The position numbers and the translations under genes are program-made. A stretch of 64,000 bases of DNA, taken from Periplaneta americana. Its lineage: Eukaryota > Arthropoda > Insecta > Blattodea > Blattidae. Below, one piece after another: positions 1 to 10,676 of this stretch. The stretch covers positions 113,311,001 through 113,375,000 of the forward strand of contig NC_091117.1 of the NCBI RefSeq assembly GCF_040183065.1, read 5' to 3'. Under the pieces are notes generated by a model that did no database searches, was not told the DNA's origin, and saw only the letters and a list, made by a program, of their open reading frames with translations. Position 1 is the stretch's first letter; every line of letters begins with the position of its first letter.

Positions 1-161
1 CAGTACATATTTGTCTCTTGGAGTATTCACAAGCGGGTTACTGTGTAAACTGTGTACAGTGCAGTGATATCATGAAGAGAATTAATCCTACGAATGTAGT
101 CCAAATATTAGGGACAAAGTTGCGACGTGCTGAATAAGGAAATGACATCGGGGCCAAGAAT

Positions 162-464
162 ATGGAGTTCGCAGATATATTATATAACATAATAATTCAG
201 AAATATAATGTGGATGACACAGAAATACATGACATTACGCTGGATAGATATATTAATTATGAAGGAGAGGAGGAACCTGAATCTGAAGGTGGCTGTTCAA
301 GCAGTACACGATGTTCATCTCCAGAGCAACAGGAACAGTCAAGTCAAAGTGAGTACGAACTCTCTCCACCCAACAAGTCGAGGTCCAGTGTATTAGAAGA
401 TATTGATGACAGCATACTAGAGAACATTTATGAAGACTATTACAGTTGTGGCTTCAATTCCTAA
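162..464 (+). CDS. Short acidic ORF, possible transposase N-terminal piece
   Basis: A 100-residue ORF with an acidic, Ser/Glu-rich, low-complexity composition and no motif I recognise. It lies about 100 bp before the Penelope-like element and 1.3 kb before a DDE transposase ORF on the same strand. It may therefore be an N-terminal segment of that transposase, separated from it by the Penelope insertion. It could also be a chance ORF. Nothing in it proves coding. Confidence 0.2.
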   Translation: MEFADILYNIIIQKYNVDDTEIHDITLDRYINYEGEEEPESEGGCSSSTRCSSPEQQEQSSQSEYELSPPNKSRSSVLEDIDDSILENIYEDYYSCGFNS

Positions 465-582
465 AGCAAACTAATGAAGTGCTATATGTGCATTAAAAGT
501 AAATCAAATTGCTCATTAATTCTAAATTATGTATGATTGATTAAATGGCAAACTTACTAGTGTTAATTATATAAGTACGTGT

Positions 583-627
583 GGCTTACAGCTGTTTCGT
601 TGTATACTGTACACCATCATCAGAACC
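583..627 (-). ncRNA. Hammerhead ribozyme motif (type I, Penelope-associated)
   Basis: On the minus strand CTGATGA (617-623) is preceded by GGTT (624-627). It is followed by a stem II that pairs across a short loop, then CGAAAC, the short palindromic stem III ACAGCTGT, and GTA|AGCC. GGTT and AGCC (583-586) pair as stem I, and the predicted cleavage lies after GTA. Both invariant core strands are intact. A very short stem III is typical of ribozymes in Penelope-like elements, which are thought to act as dimers. Cleavage activity is inferred. Confidence 0.75.
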
Positions 628-697
628 TACTAGATCTCTGGATTATCTCGACATCACTGCCTGTTGTAGGGGTGTGTTTGCATGATGAAAAGTGGAG

Positions 698-1435
698 TCA
701 AATAGTGTGTGTTCTGAAATTGATCTGTGTGTTGAAAATTTGATTAGGGTGTGTTTTAGTGTGTCTGTATATTTCATATTGTTCTAGTGTGTTGAGTTTT
801 TGGTTTTTGGGTTGTATGTGTAGGATTTCCATGTCTGTATTTATGTTATTGTATGTATGCTTAGCATTAGTTATGTGTTCGGCATATGTAGATATATTGT
901 GTCTTCTGGTTTTTGCTTTAATGTGTTCTTTGTAGCGTGTTTGGAATAATTTGCCTGTCTGTCCAATGTAGAACTTGTCGCAACTATTACATGCGAGTTT
1001 GTATATGCCTGTGTGATTGTATTTATTTGTTTGTGTGTTGAGATGTCTTTGTAGTGTGTTTTCTGTTCTGTATGCTATGTTGTATTTCTGCTTTCTGAAT
1101 GAAGATGCCATCTTATGTGTGCTTTTGTTTTCGTATGTTAGTGTGATGTATTTCTTGTGTTTGTGTTGTGTTTTGTGTTTGTTAAGTTTTTGTTTTGTTT
1201 TCCTTATGATGTTGTCTATTATGTTTGGATTGTAACCATTTTCTTGTGCTATGTATTTGATTGTGTTCACTTCTTCATTGTAGTGTTGTTGGCTCATGGG
1301 TATGTTGAATAAACTGTATACCATTGTCCTCAATGCAGCATGTTTGTGTTGTATGGTGTGGTTAGATGTGTTGTGTATGTATGTGGTGGTGGTGGTTGGT
1401 TTTCTGTATATTTTGAAAGTTGTGTTTGTTGTCAA
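698..1435 (-). pseudogene. Penelope-like RT C-terminus with GIY-YIG endonuclease
   Basis: A 245-residue open segment. The GIY-YIG nuclease core is visible near residue 140: a GIYKLAC strand, the two cysteines of CNSC, then FYIGQTG and a downstream RYKEH. This is the domain used by Penelope-like elements for target cleavage. The N-terminal part is the thumb/linker, rich in Thr, Asn and Lys. The segment is disconnected from the RT core by a frame break at 1440-1526, so it is a relic, although the nuclease motif itself is intact. Confidence 0.75.
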
Positions 1436-1526
1436 CTTTTGTTATGGTGATGTCTAGGAAATTTATGGCGTTGTTGCTTTCAAGTTCCAGTATGTATTGA
1501 AGTTTTGGGTGTATTTTGTTCATGTA

Positions 1527-1760
1527 TTAGTGTAGTTTGTGTATTTGTCGTTTGTTTCCTTTGAATAGTATGAGTATGTCGTCTACGTATCTGTGCCAGT
1601 ATATTATGTTGTCTGCATATTTGTTGTGGTCATTGTTGAGTATGTATGTTTGTTCTATGTTGTGTAAAAATATCTCTGCTAGTATGCTAGAAATGGGTGA
1701 TCCCATGTGTTTAATAAATGGTGAGCAGGAGCTCGTTTCAAAGGAAACAGACTGTTGCAA
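1527..1760 (-). pseudogene. Penelope-like reverse transcriptase palm fragment
   Basis: A 77-residue fragment containing MGSPISSILAEIFL and RYVDDILILF, the palm motifs of Penelope-like reverse transcriptases. The YVDD box supplies two of the catalytic aspartates. Upstream fingers and palm sequence are absent, because the homology stops at the junction with the + strand transposase ORF near 1760. It belongs to the same element as the GIY-YIG fragment. Confidence 0.75.
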
Positions 1761-2918
1761 TTACAAACTATAAAAAAACATGTAATATCGCAATTTGATA
1801 GTGCAAGGAGGTATGGATCTACAGTTCACTATTGGCATCTGCAGATGTGGGCACTGGAAGCAGCTAAAATGGTTGGCTTGGACAGTTTCAAAGCTTCCAT
1901 TTCCTTTATCGACCATCTCAAGCATGAATATGGCATTTCATCCAGGCATATTACTACATTTGTCACACGTAAGAACATAGAAGACGATAATAGTATACGT
2001 CAGAAGGCACAACAGTTTGTGGAGGAAGTGAACATGTTTATAAGAGAGGAGGGTGTGGAGAAAGGTAATGTTTGGAACAGTGACCAGAGTCAATTCCAGT
2101 ATGAAATGTCTTCAGCATCAACACTGTCCCACAGAGGAGAGAAAACTATAGTTAGTGTGTTGTGGTCTGTACATAGCTCTACCCACAGCTACACAATTGA
2201 TGTGGCTTTATCAATGACAGGCAGACTAGCAAACAAGTTGTACATCTGTTTTCAAGAGACGCAAGGCACTTTCGGCCCAAATATTTCAAAGAAACTTGAA
2301 ACAACCTGTCCACGAAACATTCATGTGGAGGCAAGCAAAAGTGGAAAAATGACTAAAGAACACATGAAAGGTTTTCTAACTTCAGTCCTTCGCGAACATG
2401 TAACAAGTGAAAAGAGCCTATTGTTGTGTGATTCCTGGTCAGGTCATGCAGATCGTACCCTTCTAGATGCAAGTTTTCCAAACAAAGATGTTATGCTGAA
2501 GATATTGCCACCAAAAACAACAAAATATTGCCAACTTCTTGATGTTTACTTCTTTCGGCAATATAAGTTCTATATTGGAAGGATTACTGATTTTGTAAGA
2601 CTACAACATGCCAAACCACAAGTGAAGATACATGATCGTTATTTCATCATGAAACTTCACTCTGTGATTTACAATCAATTTGCTGCACCTACGTATAAGC
2701 CTAAGTTGCAATATGCTTGGCGAAAGCCAGGTTATGACATTGACATACCAACATCATCATTTGAAAATGTAATTAGTGTGGCTTTTGATATTGGTCTGCG
2801 TGAATGCGGAAGTGATTTGGACTGTGATAATGTGGCTTTTATGAGGTGTACACATTGTTCTCTTCCACTTTGTTTTAACCACTTCATCGAAATCTCGCAT
2901 CTGCACTTTGAGGACTAA
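1755..2918 (+). CDS. DDE superfamily transposase, 387-residue ORF
   Basis: A long uninterrupted ORF. Residues 1-75 resemble the helix-turn-helix region of DDE_1-type transposases, ending in a block like SRHITTFVTRKN. The catalytic triad can be read as Asp110 in WNSDQSQF, Asp226 in LLCDSWSGHAD and Asp263 in QLLDVYF, the last in the P.TT..CQ.LDV context typical of pogo/jerky-type catalytic cores. A Cys/His-rich C-terminus (CTHCSLPLCFNH) follows. The first codon is uncertain, since the 5' part was probably cut off by the Penelope insertion ending near 1760. It is most likely a decaying transposon gene, although the ORF is surprisingly intact. Confidence 0.7.
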   Translation: MQLQTIKKHVISQFDSARRYGSTVHYWHLQMWALEAAKMVGLDSFKASISFIDHLKHEYGISSRHITTFVTRKNIEDDNSIRQKAQQFVEEVNMFIREEGVEKGNVWNSDQSQFQYEMSSASTLSHRGEKTIVSVLWSVHSSTHSYTIDVALSMTGRLANKLYICFQETQGTFGPNISKKLETTCPRNIHVEASKSGKMTKEHMKGFLTSVLREHVTSEKSLLLCDSWSGHADRTLLDASFPNKDVMLKILPPKTTKYCQLLDVYFFRQYKFYIGRITDFVRLQHAKPQVKIHDRYFIMKLHSVIYNQFAAPTYKPKLQYAWRKPGYDIDIPTSSFENVISVAFDIGLRECGSDLDCDNVAFMRCTHCSLPLCFNHFIEISHLHFED

Positions 2919-3452
2919 TATAAGCACTATCAGGTGTGTGGTACTGCTGTATATGTGTGTTTCGCGCCATTATAAGTACTTTAAGCAGAGAGTTTCGGCA
3001 CTGTTGATTGAAAATGTAATGATACACTGACGTCATTGAATTACATATAATTTCCCTCCTATGGTATTGCTATCTTGTTACTTTGTTTCTCTCTATTAAA
3101 ATGTCACTTGAGGTAGAATGCAACGTTTTGAATGGAAATGACACACACCACTGTTTTGTTTATGATCGATTGTTATTGTAAGCAAGTTTTCGTGCGGTTT
3201 CGATCGTTCGAAGTCAAAGGTGTCCCTTGTAAGTACAGTGAATGTGCTAAGCAGTGTATATATAAAGCTCTTTTTTTCTTTGCTCAATATTCTTGTTTGA
3301 ACTCCATTATATACTCCAGCCATATTGGCAGCTCCATCTTAGCACTGACCTCTACAATTTGTGACATGCAAACCAAAGCGACTTAGTATGTCACAGATGA
3401 CAGAAAATAAGTGAGAAGTTGTTCACTCTGTTTCATAAAATTAAAAAAACAG
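2919..3452. other. Non-coding, no recognised element
   Basis: AT-rich sequence between the DDE transposase and the hAT relic. The short ORFs on both strands show no recognisable motif. It probably includes the 3' flank of the DDE transposon, but I found no terminal inverted repeat. Confidence 0.4.
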
Positions 3453-4290
3453 CTAAACTTCTAAAGCATCTATGACGAATCTTAGGCAAAACGAAAACTG
3501 TTCCTTTCTACTGACATTAGTTGTTTCATCACAGATTATCACAAAATGTTCAGAGTCTTTTACCTCGGCAATTAGCTTCCAAAGAAGTGTATGACTCATT
3601 ATATCAAGCATTTCATTTCGTATTTCATGACTGCACCAAGTGTAGTAAGATTCTCTTCCAAACCACATTCTTAATTCAGCTGAGTCTTCAGATCGTAATT
3701 TTAGAAGGTTATTGTAGTTACTTTCATTGCCAGTATGATCTCTAATAGCTAAACCTTGAGTTGATAGATATAGCAGCGAAGAAAATAATTTCAACAAACA
3801 AACACGATTTTCTGCCATTTGTCTCTCTTTCTGATAACATATCTGAGTTGAAATATTAACTCAAGCTTTTACCAGAACTCAATTTCATGACTGCTTCCCT
3901 ATGACATGCTGAAAGTTCATGTAGTTTTAGTTTTTCAGTGCTCTTCTTCCAATTACAAAATCCTGTTTCAATGGAAGCCATCTCCCTTTTACCCGAGCAT
4001 CGAAAAGCCTTAGCCTCAAATATTTCCTTACAAATAGAATATAAGATAACATCTTTTATCTGGTCACAAATAATCCATGGAAATGTATTATTCCAGTCTG
4101 GGTTAAAATGCCTCTTAGGTTTTTTTGCTGTAGTTCCTATCTTCTTCTCTGATGTTGATTCTTCATTTAGTTTAGATGAAGATTTATCTGGATCCACATT
4201 TGTTACCGGCACTGTTCGATTACTCGCACAGTTTTCAAAGTCTGTATTGTCCTCCTTATTCTTGCTCTTAGTTTTGATAAATTTGTCCAT
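3453..4290 (-). pseudogene. hAT-like (ZMYM1/TTF-type) transposase fragment
   Basis: Two consecutive minus-strand segments. The upstream one (4290-3856) has a basic low-complexity N-terminus followed by a TTF-type zinc-finger region with spaced Cys/His residues (CDQ, CKEIF, CSGKRE, ETGFCNWKK, HELSACH). The downstream one (3818-3453) matches the DUF4371 region of zinc-finger MYM-type 1-like proteins, including RSEDSAELRMWF and FVIICDETTNVSRKEQFSFCLRFV. DETTDVS with the following QFS is a family hallmark carrying a catalytic Asp. The frame is broken between the segments and the C-terminal hAT dimerisation domain is missing. Confidence 0.65.
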
Positions 4291-5851
4291 TTTATAAATA
4301 TCCTAGAGCATCACTAACTATGAATACTCATGTTAATAATTTATTATATTATTAATATGTATGTAGCGACAACTTCACTTTACTCTCACAGATGACAAAC
4401 TACACTAAGACTGAATAACGCACTTTTCTTTATATATCAAGGAGCCTGTGACACTGGAAATTTCAAGAATATCGAATCGAATCCTAGCAGCAACTCGAAT
4501 AGACCAAAGAGTACAGAAACTATGACAAACTCCTAACGCTCGAATCTTCTTGTTTTCTCGAGTCAACAAATGTAACTGCCATCTATGCGTGAACCATGCA
4601 ACCTGCAAATACAAAGCACAATCTCCAATGCTCTGGGGGTTATCGTTGCTCCAATTATTTATTAGAACATCAGTGTTTTGTAACTTTGTCAACAGATTGT
4701 TGCAAATGAAAAATGTAATATTCAAATTTAATTTTCTTTGGGGGAGGGGGGGCAAAAACACCATGCCCTCCAAAGTTGGTGCCACTGATCATCATTGCCA
4801 CCATGCAAGAACATCTCTTGTCTGTGTTATAAAGCAAGAATGAAACAAATAGTAAACAACAAATTAGTACCTGGACAACAGTTTCAAAGAATGTTTTAAT
4901 TGATAAAGCAAATACATGAACATAATTGCCTCTCTCTAGACATGTTTTTGAATGGCATAATCGTTTCCGTCACAGAAAATAATTATTGGAAGACAATGAA
5001 CATCCTAATTCAGCAGATGCAATTCAAGTTGTTTGAAAAGGTGAGGAAAATAATCGCCATCTAACACACTGTGTGCGGTTTTTTCCACATTCATTGGCAG
5101 ACGATCAACAACAGTCCAAATTTAACACTGCAGAAAACTCATCTTTCTAAATTTGATTGATATAGTGATAAGATATGGTCTTTCCAATACAATCCTGAAA
5201 CAAAGTGACAAAACTGTAGAATGGAAGTCAGCAAACTTTCCTAAAGGTAAGAAAATTCGTCAAGAAACTTAAAAAAGAATCAAGCAATGGTAATTATTAT
5301 TTTTTTAAATAATACAGAATTGTGCATATAGGTTTTATACCCAGTCACTGGACAGTTACTGCTGTGTACTGTCTGACAATTTTTTAATATTTTCTTCAGA
5401 AAATACAAATTTTGAGAAAAGACAGTTGGTTCCTCTTGCATAGACAAGTGAGCCTTAAGACTCATTCTGAGGGAATTTCTTAACATAGAAAAGTCTGTGT
5501 GTTGTCGTAAGTACCATTTTCACCAGACTTAGTACCGAACTTCTTTTTGTTCCCAAAACTCAAAAGTATCACTGAAACACTGTTATTTTGATATTTAATG
5601 AAAGCATAGAACAGAATTTCAGACACAGCCTTCAGTTATTCTTTCCAATTGCTTTACGATCGTTGTGTGCACATATATTTTTATTTTTTATCTAGTATTA
5701 TTACTGCTTTCCAGTTGCAGCACTGTATAAACATAAACAAGGTTTAATAGTAAATACTGGTAATTCAGGATGAAATAATAAAACCTGGTATACAGTAGAA
5801 TATTTTTAAAACTATTATAAACATCAATATTTCCATTAACTGCACTGTCAG
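4291..5851. other. Presumed ALG12 intron or flank, nothing recognised
   Basis: AT-rich sequence upstream of the first visible ALG12 exon. Earlier ALG12 exons, which should encode the glycosyltransferase N-terminus, are not seen here or further left. They either lie beyond the window or are too short to recognise. A G-rich run occurs near 4741-4751. The small ORFs look like chance. Confidence 0.4.
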
Positions 5852-6078
5852 ACTTCTCCATTTCTATGGTATTTTTACTCTGCAATTCCAAGAGGTATGG
5901 GATGCTCAGTGTTCCTTGTGCCATTAGGAATCTACTATGAATCACGTGTGAGGAAGCTGGTGCTGCCAGCACTTGCATTTGTCTTCCTCTTCTCATTCCT
6001 ACCACATAAAGAACTACGCTTTATCATATACATCTTTCCATTATTAAACATAACTGCAGCAAGTGCTTGTCACAGAAT
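5852..6078 (+). CDS. ALG12: ALG12 internal exon (ER alpha-1,6-mannosyltransferase)
   Basis: The exon starts after a TGTCAG acceptor and ends at AT|GTAAGT (phase 2). It encodes about 75 residues including [17 protein letters not shown] and [17 protein letters not shown]. These blocks are highly characteristic of ALG12, the dolichyl-P-mannose:Man7GlcNAc2-PP-dolichyl alpha-1,6-mannosyltransferase. HKELRFI is a hallmark of the GT-C/PIG-M-ALG family. The protein is a multi-pass ER membrane enzyme adding the eighth mannose of the N-glycan precursor in the lumen. The hydrophobic stretches around [22 protein letters not shown] and FIIYIFPLL fit membrane helices. The ATG at 5897 lies inside the exon and is not the start. 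Confidence 0.93.
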
Positions 6079-6162
6079 GTAAGTAAACTGTGAATATTTG
6101 TTGAAAATGTATAAATTATGAAGTTTTCACTACTTCATTATACATTGTGTATGTTGTTACAG

Positions 6163-6408
6163 TTTTGAAAACCGTGGCAAGTCATCTTTTCATGGATTTC
6201 TGGCATTTGGAGTATGTTGTCACCTAGTTCTGAATGCAGTATTCTCTGTATTTCTGCTGTGCATAGCAGGTGCTAACTATCCCGGTGGAAATGCTATAAC
6301 ACGACTCCATCGTTTGGCCAGGAATGAACCATTTGTATTTGTTCATATTGATGTACTAACTGCACAAACTGGAGTTTCAAGGTTTACACAGGACAACCCT
6401 AATTGGAG
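6163..6408 (+). CDS. ALG12: ALG12 internal exon
   Basis: The exon begins after TTGTTACAG and ends at GGAG|GTAAAA. Joined to the previous exon it reads HRIFENRGKSSFHG and continues to TQDNPNWR with no stop. It contains a hydrophobic helix (CHLVLNAVFSVFLLCIAG), the NYPGGNA turn and FVHIDVLTAQTGVSRF, all conserved in the C-terminal half of ALG12 proteins. Phases match on both sides (2 and 2). The 84-bp intron before it (6079-6162) is short, whereas the next intron spans about 8 kb. Confidence 0.93.
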
Positions 6409-7588
6409 GTAAAAAGTTGGTGTCATAAAACTGACACTTTCATATACGTTTTGTGTGTTTTCAACAGTTAATTTCTTTATAATATTACCAGTGACATTCC
6501 TGCTTGTAGTTTATTTCCTTGAACCATAATTCTCTGTATTCCACAGAAAAGGAATTTTTTGTATTCCACAGAAAAGGAATTTTTTGTATTTCGAGACAAA
6601 TTTTCATTACAATAGCTTTACTTTTATAATAGTTATTTATGAGAATCAGTATGTATAAAGCATGTAAATAATTTATAATGAGATTCTGTTACAAATAGCA
6701 AGCCATTTCAGTCATTCAGTGTTCCATGCCTGTAAGTTATTTGTGGTGAGGAAGATACTTTGGCTGCACATTTTTCCACTTGTACAGAAAAATAAACTTT
6801 TCTTGAGTAATTCATGTAGGTATCTTAAGTCCTACGATTTTTATCTGAAGTTTTCAATTGGAGGCATAATTCTATATATTTTTTTCCTGGCTGTATTTTT
6901 GTAATGGCTCGAGGCTATGTAAATGTACGGAGTAATTTGTACAGAGATATCTTTAAGCCCTATTTTTTCTCTGCCTGAAGAATTCTTAGATTATATGCAT
7001 AATTATTAAATAATAATTAATTTTTCTGATAGGTACAAACAATATTTGGAAGACATGTTCTCCATACCATTTCATCTGTCACTTTCTCATATAAGAAAAA
7101 TGTGTAGAAAAATGTTAGTGCTGTTTACGAATAAATTGCCATTTTGTGTTATTTAAAAAATACTCGTTAATTTTTTTGTAACTGGTCATCTGAAAAACAC
7201 TCACAGAGACGTCCCTCAAAACAGTAGCATGAATCTGTTTTTGAGACCACAAGAAATCACTAGGTCCAAGCTTGCCACATTGATAATTTTTTATTAAAAT
7301 AATTATATTTCATGTATTTCATTCCCAATTGAATTGACAGTATTGAATTGAAATTATGAACAGTATCTATCTGTTCAATACTTCAGGAGAAATTTTATTT
7401 AGACAAAATGCTGAAAATCACTTTATTAGCGTAGGGCAACAACAAATTCCACAATTTGGGACATCTGGCCGAAATCTACAGCTGATCACTAGGATCAAAG
7501 CAGAGGTTAAATGAAAAATACAATATGATTGCGGAGAAACATGAGATCAAAATACATTGAAGAGTAATGAAATGAAGTGAAAAAAAAA
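6409..7588. other. ALG12 intron, 5' portion
   Basis: Start of the large ALG12 intron (6409-14388). It is AT-rich. A 29-bp unit ending in GGAATTTTTTGTATT is tandemly duplicated at about 6541-6590. I recognise no gene or transposon in the rest. Confidence 0.5.
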
Positions 7589-8890
7589 TTACATAGTATT
7601 ATACAAGTGATTGTGTAAAATGGATAATGAATCTCTCAATACCATTAGACAAATTTTGTTAATGTCCTCATTAGAAAATTTAAGAGAAAGGAGAATGGTT
7701 TTGGTTAACTTAAATGAAGTTCCCCTAGCGCCAAAAAGAAGTCTTTTCACTGCCCGTGTATTAATATTCATTTTGTATCTCTCACTGAAGTGAGGAATAC
7801 ATGGGTTAACGTTATTGGCTTGTTGATCATACTTCTCAAAATGGACAGTGGGGTCAAGAATGAGGCTTCTTTGATTCCGGCGACCGATGGCTATAATGTC
7901 TGCTCTTCGTTGACCCATTCTCAGCCAAGCAGTGCACTTCGTAAACCTCCCACTTTGCCTTCCGAAGAGTGGTTGCGATGGAGCTTCTCACTTTATGGTG
8001 GTGATTGTTCCTCAGTAGTTCTTCTTTAGGGCAATAACCCAAAACATGCCCAAGGGTTTCTACTTCGCTGCATCCTGGATGACGACAGTTTTGATCTTGA
8101 AAGGAATGACCTGGCACCGATCGTACTGCTGCGATGTTTGTGGACATCTTTATGGCATTGGTCCACTCTGAGGATGATATTCCTCTTCTATTACTAATCC
8201 AAGAGTTGTTTTTTGGATCTTCACTGTAAGTTACCACCCCTTTGCCTTTTTTGTGGAAGACGACACCAATTATTAAACGACCTGTGCTGTAACTCAGATC
8301 TTAAACTTCGGCCTGTCATCGAATGTGCTTCTGCGTTGTTGTGAATGTTTAATTGTGAAAGAGCTTCTTGTTTTTCAGTTTCAAGATTCCTGCAGAAATG
8401 GAGATGTTCGTCATTTATTTTTAAAAGACTTCTGGCAATGTTATAGTGTTGGAGGTGTACTTCCCATTCAGCATTAAATAAACCAAGGCCACGAAGATTC
8501 TTCAGAGCATATAGCATGTCATTTGGACAATCGTGTGGTAAACCCACAATTTCCTTAGCACCTGTCCGGACAATTTTATCAATATCTTGTAAGAAAGATT
8601 TTGGAATCTTATTCAGTGGTGTACTTTGGAGCGAATAAATGATCTTAGGCCATATATACTGATTCATAATATTCAGTTTTTGATCAGGTTTTAGTAAATT
8701 AGTGGTGGTTAACTTGTCAATATCTTTACCAAAAATTCGAATAATACTTGGTTAGTCAAATACAATTTCTGCAGAAAATGTAATTCCCAAATATTTGACG
8801 ATTTCACCCGGTCCAATAGAATTAATTATATTTCCACAATTCAAAGTGATAGTGTCTTGGCTGAGATTATCACAAATGTTTATTTCCATG
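7589..8890 (-). pseudogene. R2-like LINE, 3' part (RT end, zinc finger, endonuclease)
   Basis: On the minus strand, weakly open frames from about 8890 to 8221 give the end of a reverse transcriptase (GEIVKYLGITFS, then QYIWPKIIYSLQ). Next comes a CCHC finger, CRHPGCSEVETLGHVLGYC, at about 8120-8030. Last comes a restriction-like endonuclease segment, RRADIIAIGR then LILDPTVHFE. This order, with CCHC plus a PD-(D/E)XK-type nuclease at the C-terminus, identifies the R2/NeSL-type group of LINEs rather than the APE type. The copy is 5'-truncated and frame-shifted near 7900 and 8230. It sits antisense in the ALG12 intron, not in 28S rDNA. Confidence 0.75.
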
Positions 8891-9890
8891 AAAAATCTCG
8901 AAATCTATTATTTTTTCATTACAACACTTTCTCTTTTTACTTCATATAATTAGAAAGTAAAAAAAAAAGTTAAGAAAACTGCAAATGTAAGCATTCAGAG
9001 TGGTGACCTCGCTCGCATCCTGACTATGACCCACTACTTGTGTACCACCCAACACAGCTTGGAAGTTTATCAGCCAACTTCGAAATTAAACACAAATTGC
9101 TGAGTAGTATGCTTAGTTACAGTTACAATTAATGTTATGCATGACATCAAAATTGCCAGATATCCTGAATTTTAAAAGACAGTATGTATTTAATAGAAGT
9201 ATTCCACATCCCTTGCAATTTAGAAATTCCAACTGTCACATATTTCGTAACATGTATTTTCTGGTATTTCAGATAAACCACTACTTATTCAAAATTTTAC
9301 AGTTTTTTAATTAGTGCCTTTAAAAATGTTTTCTTTTCCTAATTCATATTTATTTCTAAAAATGATATTAGATGTAGCACATAAATAGTAACACACTCTT
9401 TCAAATCAGTAAACAATGATGAGAACTTGGATGTCGGTAACAAATGGATGATTATTTTCAAGAATGTGAACAAGAAAGTATCACATTTTGCTAAATGAAT
9501 ACATTTTTCTTCAAAAATGCATTTTTAGAAATTATGCGTTCTCAAATAACACATAATTTAATTGAAGTTGATTTTTTTTCTAATCTCACAGTGATTTTCT
9601 CAATCATGTTAAATATAACTAGTTTAAGAAGCAATTTGAAAGTGGCAAATACAAATATTAAATTTGATACTGCAAATTAATGTATAAAAATAAGACTTTT
9701 TTCTTAAACTGATTACTAATAATTTTATTGTTCACTGAATTATTAGATTATTTAAATGTTTAGAGATGTTTCTTTACTTCCCTCTCTTGTTCCTTTATTT
9801 TGGTCCGACCTTATCTGGCAACTCTTTTTCCCAATGGCAGGTTTGAAATGACGTAAACAGATATCACATCTGAGGAATTTTTTATGTTAG
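8891..9890. other. ALG12 intron sequence, nothing recognised
   Basis: AT-rich intronic sequence between the R2-like fragment and the piggyBac-like element. The short ORFs near 9132 and 9495 have no recognisable motifs. Confidence 0.4.
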
Positions 9891-10211
9891 CCCTAGGATG
9901 CATGAGCTACTTTTCCTACACATTTACATAACATGGGTCCATTGGACCCGTATGCTATTTAATGAGGAATTACACATATAAATGGAATAATATTAATCCA
10001 TTATTTAATTTAAATTTAGAAGTTTTAATTGTGGTAAATAATATAAAATTTTATAACTAAGTAACATGTGAATATACAAATATATAATTATATTCATTTA
10101 TTTCTACAAGATAATAATGTAGGTTCTTAATGTTTTTCTTTGGGCAAAGAAAATAATTTAGTTTTATAACTAAGTAACGAGTGAAAATAAATTCTTATTA
10201 CAACACAGACA

Positions 10212-10212
10212 C

Positions 10213-10284
<72 letters not shown>

Positions 10285-10564
10285 TGGCCTCACGACCACA
10301 TGCCGAAGCAGAGGCGGACAGTCATCCAACCAGAATGGAGGTATTGTGTGGTTAGCATGATGAGCCCCCCAGCCATTGTAGCTGGTTTGCGTAACTGGAT
10401 TTCGTTACCTATTGTAGCTCCCCAAGTGCATCACGATGCTGGGAGGGCACCGGTCCCATACACTGGCCGAAATTTCATGAGAAAATTTCTTCCCCCATGA
10501 GGACTCGAATCAGCACTCATTCCGTAATGCAAGTCCCAGACAGGATGCCTTAGACCACGATGCC
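10212..10564 (-). mobile_element. tRNA-derived SINE with (ATT)n tail
   Basis: Read on the minus strand, a tRNA-like head carries an A box (GGCATCGTGGTCTAAGG) and a B box (GATTCGAGTCC). It is followed by a body and an (ATT)n tail, seen on + as (AAT)n at 10214-10282. Direct repeats ACAACACAGACA (10200-10211) and ACAACACAAACA (10565-10576) flank it with one mismatch and fit a target-site duplication. It is nested in the piggyBac-like element, so it is younger. Confidence 0.8.
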
Positions 10565-10676
10565 ACAACACAAACAGATATATTTATTTATATAAGATAA
10601 TAATGTAATGTATCCACGAGGTAGAAGAAGAAGAAAAACCAGTAAGGAATAACCACACAAGTACAGGTATATCTTA

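Larger units (their letters stand above)
565..1765 (-). mobile_element. Penelope-like retroelement, 5'-truncated
   Basis: Reading on the minus strand, the end of a reverse transcriptase (MGSPISS and RYVDDIL motifs near 1700-1570) is followed by a GIY-YIG endonuclease and then by a hammerhead-type motif near 583-627. This is the order expected at the 3' part of a Penelope-like element. The 5' half of the RT is missing. The reading frame breaks between about 1440 and 1526. The element abuts a + strand DDE transposase ORF, so it probably inserted there. Ends are approximate because no target-site duplication was located. Confidence 0.8.

Noticed and set aside
1017-1235. Cys/Phe/Leu-rich + strand ORF
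   Set aside because: It is the antisense shadow of the Penelope-like GIY-YIG coding region.
5897-6082. A 61-residue ORF starting at ATG 5897 taken as a separate small membrane protein
   Set aside because: Homology to ALG12 continues upstream of this ATG to the splice acceptor at 5851, so it is an internal exon.
7589-8237. Possible rDNA fragment because of R2-like homology
   Set aside because: No 28S rRNA sequence is visible on either flank.
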